Assembly: GCA_031406575.1 (NCBI GenBank)
Contig: JANOHP010000020.1
Span: 1-11,058 of the forward strand
Reading direction: 5' to 3'
DNA: 11,058 bases
DNA from: Ga0077555 sp031406575
GTDB lineage: Bacteria; Pseudomonadota; Alphaproteobacteria; Rhizobiales; Hyphomicrobiaceae
Position 1 is the stretch's first letter, and the number at the start of each line of letters is the position of its first letter. The translations under genes and the position numbers were made by a program. Of the stretch, positions 9,230 through 11,058 are shown piece after piece. The notes beneath the pieces were generated by a model. It was not told where the DNA came from and ran no database searches. It worked only from the letters and a program-made list of their open reading frames with translations.

Positions 9230-9763
9230 TCAGGCCACCTTCTCCACCTGCGCAAACTCGAGGTCCACGCGCGTGGCACGTCCGAAAATCATCACTGCAA
9301 CCTTGAGGCGCGAGCGCTCCTCGTCGACTTCCTCCACCTGACCGGCGAATGTCGCAAACGGGCCGTCCGACACCTTGACCTGCTCGCCGACCTCGAACGA
9401 GACCGCAGGCTTGGGCCGTTCCACACCCTCTTTGACTTGGTTGAGGATGCGCATCGCTTCGGCTTCACTGATCGGGATCGCCTTGTTTTCGGCGCCGAGG
9501 AACCCGGTGACCTTGGGCGTGTTCTTGATGAGCAGAAACGCCTCGTCGGTCATTTCCATTTTTACGAGCACGTAGCTCGGAAACAGCTTTCGCTCCGACT
9601 GGACCTTGCGACCCCGCCGAACTTCGATCACCTCCTCGGAGGGAACGAGCACCTCCTCGAATAAATCTCCGAGATTGGCGGCCTTGGCTCTTTCCTTGAT
9701 TGCCTCGGCGACCTTTTTCTCGAAATTCGAGTAGGCGTGCACGATGTACCAGCGCTTCGCCAT
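9230..9763 (-). CDS. nusG: Transcription termination/antitermination factor NusG
   Basis: Binds the RNA polymerase clamp through its N-terminal NGN domain and contacts Rho or ribosomal S10 through its C-terminal KOW domain. 177 residues, the usual size. MAKRWYIVHAYSNFEKKVAE at the start and KLFPSYVLVKM mark the NGN domain; the KOW motif is at GEQVKVSDGPFATFAGQVEE with the following strand VAVMIFGR. Pro- and Glu-rich residues between them form the linker. I chose ATG at 9763 because it matches the family start; its ribosome site is weak. An upstream in-frame ATG at 9811 (MTTTPALQTRTDQRQG) has AGGA 3 bases ahead and would add 16 residues, so it remains a possible alternative start. It follows secE by 77 bp. 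Confidence 0.97.
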   Translation of the reverse strand: MAKRWYIVHAYSNFEKKVAEAIKERAKAANLGDLFEEVLVPSEEVIEVRRGRKVQSERKLFPSYVLVKMEMTDEAFLLIKNTPKVTGFLGAENKAIPISEAEAMRILNQVKEGVERPKPAVSFEVGEQVKVSDGPFATFAGQVEEVDEERSRLKVAVMIFGRATRVDLEFAQVEKVA

Positions 9764-9840
9764 GCCTTGTCTCTGATCTGTCCTGGTCTGAAGAGCGGGT
9801 GTGGTCGTCATAGTTCCTACTGGACCCGAGCGGGCCATAA

Positions 9841-10038
9841 TCATCGGCGAATATTCAGAACGTACTGCACGACCGTTCCAATGCCGAGATCGGTCAATGT
9901 GAAAAACACGGACGCCAACGCCACCATGATGAGAACCATGACAGTCGTGATCCAGACTTCGCCCCAGGTCGGCCACGTGACCTTGCTGACCTCCTGGCGA
10001 ACTTCCTGGAAAAACTCGAACGGATTTATCCGGGCCAT
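9841..10038 (-). CDS. secE: Preprotein translocase subunit SecE
   Basis: Small membrane subunit that clamps and stabilises SecY in the SecYEG protein-export channel. 65 residues with the short, one-helix architecture common outside enterobacteria (E. coli SecE has three helices in 127 residues). The amphipathic segment FFQEVRQEVSKVTWPT carries the conserved KVTWPT, followed by a transmembrane helix at about residues 29-49 (WITTVMVLIMVALASVFFTL) and a short tail. I chose ATG at 10038, which has GAGGA 9 bases upstream; a GTG at 10044 is in frame but sits in the wrong place for that site. The ribosome site lies in the loop of a perfect 8-bp inverted repeat that ends one base before the ATG. Confidence 0.96.
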   Translation of the reverse strand: MARINPFEFFQEVRQEVSKVTWPTWGEVWITTVMVLIMVALASVFFTLTDLGIGTVVQYVLNIRR

Positions 10039-10039
10039 C

Positions 10040-10078
10040 CGCACCTGTCCTCGAAGGCTCCTCGCGGCCGCAGGTGCG
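10040..10078 (-). promoter_or_regulatory. Inverted repeat enclosing the secE ribosome-binding site
   Basis: CGCACCTG (10040-10047) and CAGGTGCG (10071-10078) are perfect 8-bp inverted copies separated by 23 bases. The loop contains two AGGAG-like sites, including GAGGA at 10048-10052. The stem ends one base before the ATG at 10038. In the RNA this would hold the ribosome site in a loop next to a stem that must open, or be occupied, during initiation. Confidence 0.55.
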
Positions 10079-10141
10079 ACGCGAACTCAAATTCATCGTG
10101 CGGCAGCGACGTGCGCAACGGCGCTGGCCAATCAGTCGGGC

Positions 10142-10217
10142 TGGCAGGGGCGGAGGGTCTCGAACCCACAGCCTTCGGTTTTGGAGACCGACGCTCTGCC
10201 AATTGAGCTACACCCCT
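10142..10217 (-). tRNA. trpT: tRNA-Trp, anticodon CCA
   Basis: A 76-base cloverleaf with encoded 3' CCA. The acceptor AGGGGTG pairs with CGCCCCT (one G.U), the D arm is GCTC/GAGC, and the anticodon stem TCGGT/ACCGA encloses the loop CTCCAAA with anticodon CCA, reading UGG. The T arm GTGGG-TTCGAGA-CCCTC has a U.U mismatch at the second pair, which E. coli tRNA-Trp has as G.U. It sits between tuf and secE, the usual place in proteobacteria, and the transcript must be cut by RNase P and 3' nucleases from the secE mRNA. Confidence 0.98.
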
Positions 10218-10240
10218 AAAATTGCCCGGCACCGCGTGTC

Positions 10241-10254
10241 GGAAATCGATTTCC
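10241..10254. repeat. Perfect 14-bp palindrome upstream of tRNA-Trp
   Basis: GGAAATCGATTTCC is its own reverse complement and lies 23 bases from the tRNA 5' end. It is nested within a wider GTGTCG (10236-10241) / CGACAC (10261-10266) inverted repeat, giving two exclusive folds. Its role is unknown; it could be a protein site or a hairpin in the tRNA 5' leader. Confidence 0.45.
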
Positions 10255-10306
10255 CGCCCGCGACACCACACCAGGCGCGCGCCCGACGACTGTCACCAAA
10301 CATCAA

Positions 10307-10356
10307 GGTCGGCATAGCGTCCCCCGGGGCTCGTGCCCCCAGTGTCGCTGCCGACC
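10307..10356 (-). other. Large stem-loop in the leader of the trpT-secE transcript
   Basis: GGTCGGC (10307-10313) pairs with GCCGACC (10350-10356), and after a 2-base bulge AGCG (10316-10319) pairs with CGCT (10346-10349), making an 11-bp stem. Inside is a GC hairpin, GGGGC-TCGT-GCCCC (10326-10339). It lies about 14-64 bases after the transcription start expected from the promoter at 10377-10405. With no U tract it is not an intrinsic terminator, and I do not recognise it as a known riboswitch. The rest of this gene-free 261-bp spacer holds the promoter and palindromes listed separately. Confidence 0.5.
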
Positions 10357-10376
10357 AAGTATTGCTTGTTCGGGGT

Positions 10377-10405
10377 CTTATAAAGGGCGGCCCAGTCCGG
10401 CACAA
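10377..10405 (-). promoter_or_regulatory. Candidate sigma-70-type promoter for trpT-secE-nusG
   Basis: On the minus strand, TTGTGC (10400-10405) and TATAAG (10377-10382) are separated by exactly 17 bases, a good -35/-10 match for a high-G+C genome. It lies 160 bases before tRNA-Trp in the only sizeable spacer here, where the trpT-secE-nusG unit is expected to start. The predicted start of transcription is near 10370. Confidence 0.5.
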
Positions 10406-10413
10406 GCACAATC

Positions 10414-10429
10414 TCAAGAATAATCTTGA
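10414..10429. promoter_or_regulatory. Palindrome just upstream of the trpT promoter
   Basis: TCAAGA-ATAA-TCTTGA is a 6-bp inverted repeat with a 4-base centre, at about -44 to -59 relative to the predicted start. It is A+T-rich in a G+C-rich region. It could be an operator for a dimeric regulator or act like an UP element. Confidence 0.35.
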
Positions 10430-10478
10430 CACTAGCCGCAGACGCGGATTCCGTTGGCGGTAGAGGCTTAAAAAACGG

Positions 10479-10805
10479 TTATTTATCAATATTTTCAACG
10501 ATCACGGCTGTCCCGTAGGCCAGCACCTCGGTCACGCCGGCCGAAATTTCGTTGGCATCGTAGCGCATGGCCAAAATGGCGTTCGCCCCCATCGCCTGGG
10601 CATGCGCCACCAGGAGATCGTGAGCCTCCTGCCGCGCCTGCTCGGCGAGCTTGGTGTAGATCGTGATGTTGCCGCCAACGAGCGTCTGCAGCACCGCGCC
10701 TAGCCCGGCTATAACATTGCGCGACCGCACGGTGACCCCCCGCACGATGCCCAAATGCTCGACGATGCGATAGCCCGGCAGATCGTTGGTCGTGGTGACG
10801 AGCAT
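10479..10805 (-). CDS. YbjQ/UPF0145 family protein
   Basis: Small cytosolic protein of 108 residues in the YbjQ/UPF0145 (DUF74) family; members form homo-oligomers and are sometimes labelled heavy-metal-binding, but the function is not settled. The start MLVTTTNDLPGYRIVEHLGI and the central RNVIAGLGAVLQTLVGGNIT, YTKLAEQARQEAHDLL and AMGANAILAMRYDAN match the family pattern; there are no cysteines, signal peptide or membrane helix. I chose ATG at 10805; a GTG at 10811 would add two residues. Neither start has a Shine-Dalgarno, because the heptameric repeat array at 10819 begins 13 bases above the ATG. It lies between tuf and trpT, a place normally without this gene, and may be co-transcribed with tuf. 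Confidence 0.9.
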   Translation of the reverse strand: MLVTTTNDLPGYRIVEHLGIVRGVTVRSRNVIAGLGAVLQTLVGGNITIYTKLAEQARQEAHDLLVAHAQAMGANAILAMRYDANEISAGVTEVLAYGTAVIVENIDK

Positions 10806-10818
10806 GGGCACCAGGGGG

Positions 10819-10916
10819 GTGAGTAGTGAGTAGTGAGTAGTGAGTAGCCAGGAGCCAGGAGCCAGGAGAAATCACTGGTTTTGCGCCTACTGCAACTCCC
10901 TACTCCCTACTCTCCG
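10819..10916. repeat. Heptameric-repeat palindrome between tuf and the YbjQ gene
   Basis: Four exact GTGAGTA units (10819-10846) are followed in the same 7-base register by three exact GCCAGGA units (10847-10867). After a spacer come two exact CTCCCTA units and a degenerate third (10896-10916). GTGAGTA and the complement of CTCCCTA differ at one base in seven, so the arms can form a long hairpin with a regular mismatch; CCAG/CTGG (10862-10865 and 10875-10878) can close the tip. It fills nearly the whole spacer between the tuf stop and the YbjQ start, and shares ACTCCCTACTCCC with the element at 6463-6536. Confidence 0.85.
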
Positions 10917-10923
10917 CATCCCT

Positions 10924-11058
10924 TCACTCGACGATTTTCGTGACGATGCCGGCGCCGACGGTGCGGCCGCCTTCACGGATGGCGAAGCGGACCTGCTCCT
11001 CCATCGCGATCGGCGTGATCAGCTCCACCGCGAACTCCGCGTTGTCGCCCGGCATAAC
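10924..11058 (-). CDS. tuf: Elongation factor Tu, C-terminal 44 residues (cut by the window edge)
   Basis: EF-Tu brings aminoacyl-tRNA to the ribosome as a GTP complex. Only the last 44 codons and the stop are in the window; the gene continues past the right edge. The visible end (VMPGDNAEFAVELITPIAME, then RFAIREGGRTVGAGIVTKIV, last residue E) belongs to domain 3, the barrel that binds tRNA and is contacted by EF-Ts and kirromycin-type drugs. The frame reaches the last base of the window exactly. The stop at 10924 is followed 8 bases later by the heptameric palindrome. I see no intrinsic terminator between tuf and the YbjQ gene. Confidence 0.97.
   Translation of the reverse strand, partial: VMPGDNAEFAVELITPIAMEEQVRFAIREGGRTVGAGIVTKIVE

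Noticed and set aside
10426..10431. Plus-strand TTGACA as a -35 box
   Set aside because: No acceptable -10 lies 16-18 bases away and no plus-strand gene follows.
10468..10478. T run after the YbjQ stop as an intrinsic terminator
   Set aside because: Six T follow CCG on the minus strand, but no GC-rich hairpin precedes them.
10819..10916. CRISPR array
   Set aside because: The repeats are 7 bp and directly adjacent, with no spacers and no cas genes in the window.

Overview
The window is a conserved housekeeping locus read entirely from the minus strand. It holds the 3' end of tuf, a small YbjQ-family gene, tRNA-Trp, secE, nusG, rplK, rplA, rplJ, rplL, rpoB and the 5' half of rpoC. High G+C, RpoB of 1386 residues with the start MAEIFTGRKRIRKKFG, L10 starting with (M/V)DRAxK, a 65-residue single-span SecE, and the order tuf - trpT - secE - nusG - rplKAJL - rpoBC point to an alphaproteobacterium. 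I cannot place it more finely from sequence alone.

Layout in the direction of transcription (right to left): EF-Tu C-terminus (11058-10924); a palindromic array of 7-bp repeats (about 10819-10916); a YbjQ/UPF0145 gene (10805-10479) with no visible Shine-Dalgarno; a 261-bp spacer with a candidate promoter and a large stem-loop; tRNA-Trp (10217-10142); secE and nusG; a spacer with an 8-bp perfect hairpin; rplK-rplA (2 bp apart); a 357-bp gene-free gap holding a well-formed L10 leader; rplJ-rplL; a second palindromic 7-bp repeat element just after the rplL stop; rpoB; an imperfect GC-rich palindrome; and rpoC, running off the left edge with 687 codons visible.

The genes work together in gene expression. 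EF-Tu and tRNA-Trp serve elongation, L11/L1 and L10/L7-L12 form the L1 and GTPase-stalk regions of the 50S subunit, NusG links RNA polymerase to Rho and the ribosome, SecE is part of the protein-export channel, and RpoB/RpoC are the catalytic core of RNA polymerase.

I do not see a new multi-gene system, defence locus, CRISPR array or mobile element with a transposase. The unusual content is in the spacers: two related heptameric-repeat palindromes in different gaps, other palindromes in most gaps, a YbjQ gene inserted between tuf and trpT, and several RNA-structure candidates near translation starts. Long plus-strand open frames opposite rpoB, rpoC and the ribosomal protein genes look like shadows of GC-rich coding sequence.
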